Below, in pieces: positions 5,883-6,135 of a stretch of 6,135 bases of DNA. Source of the stretch: Fidelibacterota bacterium. GTDB lineage: Bacteria > Fidelibacterota > Marinisomatia > SCGC-AAA003-L08 > D37C17. The translations under genes and the position numbers were made by a program. Location of the stretch: NCBI GenBank assembly GCA_012964845.1, contig DTTG01000211.1:1-6135 (forward strand), read 5' to 3'. The notes beneath the pieces are model-generated. The model worked only from the letters and a program-made list of their open reading frames with translations. It did no database searches and had not been told where the DNA came from. Every line of letters begins with the position of its first letter. The stretch's first letter is position 1.

Positions 5883-5920
5883 ATTTACGCTTAGTGAATA
5901 TTAGAAACAGTACAGCAAGC

Positions 5921-5992
5921 ATTTTGTGATGCATTTCACTTTTGAAATGAGGTGTGATTTACCGCACAAAATCAGTGTCATTATTTTGAAAT
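5921..5992. promoter_or_regulatory. Nested inverted and direct repeats upstream of the 94-residue gene
   Basis: An outer pair ATTTTGTG (5921-5928) / CACAAAAT (5965-5972) encloses an inner hairpin CATTTCA (5932-5938), CTTT loop, TGAAATG (5943-5949). The 9-mer TTTTGAAAT at 5940-5948 recurs at 5984-5992, 44 nt away. These sit 53 to 124 bases before the ATG at 5868, where a promoter or operator would be expected. No convincing -35/-10 pair was found. A regulator site or a structured leader is possible, but chance symmetry in AT-rich DNA is a real alternative. Confidence 0.35.
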
Positions 5993-6007
5993 TAAAACGG
6001 AAATGTT

Positions 6008-6027
6008 CAGAACCTTAGCGGGTTCTG
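6008..6027. terminator. Weak terminator-like hairpin
   Basis: CAGAACC and GGTTCTG form a 7-bp stem around a 6-nt loop (TTAGCG on the plus strand). It lies 10 nt past the TAA of the partial gene at the right edge, the right place for its terminator. On the minus strand it is followed by AACATTT, not a T-run, so it would be a poor intrinsic terminator. On the plus strand only TTT follows. Confidence 0.4.
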
Positions 6028-6037
6028 TTTGAGAAAA

Positions 6038-6135
6038 TTATCGAGTTTCTTCGGTGGTTATTTGGGTGGTATCTGGAAGGTCTATAGCTATGGGAATATC
6101 AATTCTACGAAATAATACTTCCTCTTCTTTTTCGG
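6038..6135 (-). CDS. C-terminal fragment of an unidentified gene
   Basis: On the minus strand one frame is open from the right edge for 31 codons to TAA at 6038-6040; the other two minus frames stop within 16 codons. The piece reads EKEEEVLFRRIDIPIAI followed by DLPDTTQITTEETR: an acidic stretch, a likely beta strand, then a polar Thr-rich tail. The codon pattern looks coding and a hairpin follows the stop. Same-strand orientation fits its neighbours. It is too short to assign to a family; the rest lies outside the window. Confidence 0.5.
   Translation of the reverse strand, partial: EKEEEVLFRRIDIPIAIDLPDTTQITTEETR

Noticed and set aside
6075..6135. Plus-strand ATG at 6090 with GGAAGG 9 nt upstream, open to the right edge
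   Set aside because: Only 15 codons, Ser/Asn-rich, opposite the more protein-like minus-strand fragment; kept as a minor alternative.

Overview
This is a bacterial window of about 6.1 kb, AT-rich and densely packed, with every supported gene on the minus strand. The LRR protein has a Cys-rich end (FCPPYPEC followed by a second Cys segment) and a short Cys-containing head. From memory, that pattern is common in LRR proteins of Candidatus Marinimicrobia (SAR406) and related Fibrobacterota-Chlorobiota-Bacteroidota lineages. AT-rich DNA, weak Shine-Dalgarno sites inside the operon and a Bacteroidota-like RsmE signature fit that assignment. It is an inference from style, not a proven taxonomy.

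Main block (5391 down to 64): six genes read right to left with almost no space between them. They are a hotdog-fold DUF4442 protein, a secreted PQQ-type glucose/sorbosone dehydrogenase, a secreted 12-repeat leucine-rich-repeat protein, a secreted nucleotide pyrophosphatase/phosphodiesterase, RsmE (16S rRNA m3U1498 methyltransferase) and TadA (tRNA adenosine deaminase). Overlaps at successive junctions are 4, 8, up to 40, 1-4 and 4 nt, so one transcript with coupled translation is likely. A TATAAT box lies at 5430-5435 and a perfect inverted-repeat terminator at 5486-5516 insulates the block from the gene upstream. The middle three products carry export signals and act outside the cytoplasm. 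The last two are cytoplasmic RNA-modification enzymes and look like passengers on the same message, not partners in one pathway.

Right part (5515-6135): an unrecognised 94-residue protein (5584-5868) has the best ribosome binding site in the window and ends in the window's only TAG. The same frame stays open for 22 more codons to a TAA that abuts the terminator. Upstream of it is a 169-bp spacer with nested inverted repeats. The last 31 codons of another minus-strand gene enter from the right edge.

The points most worth a second look are the DUF4442 gene, whose conserved N-terminus is encoded upstream of the only canonical start and seems to need an ATT start; the amber-interrupted 94-residue gene; and the LRR protein placed between two secreted enzymes. 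I saw no tRNA, rRNA, CRISPR array, transposase or integration site.
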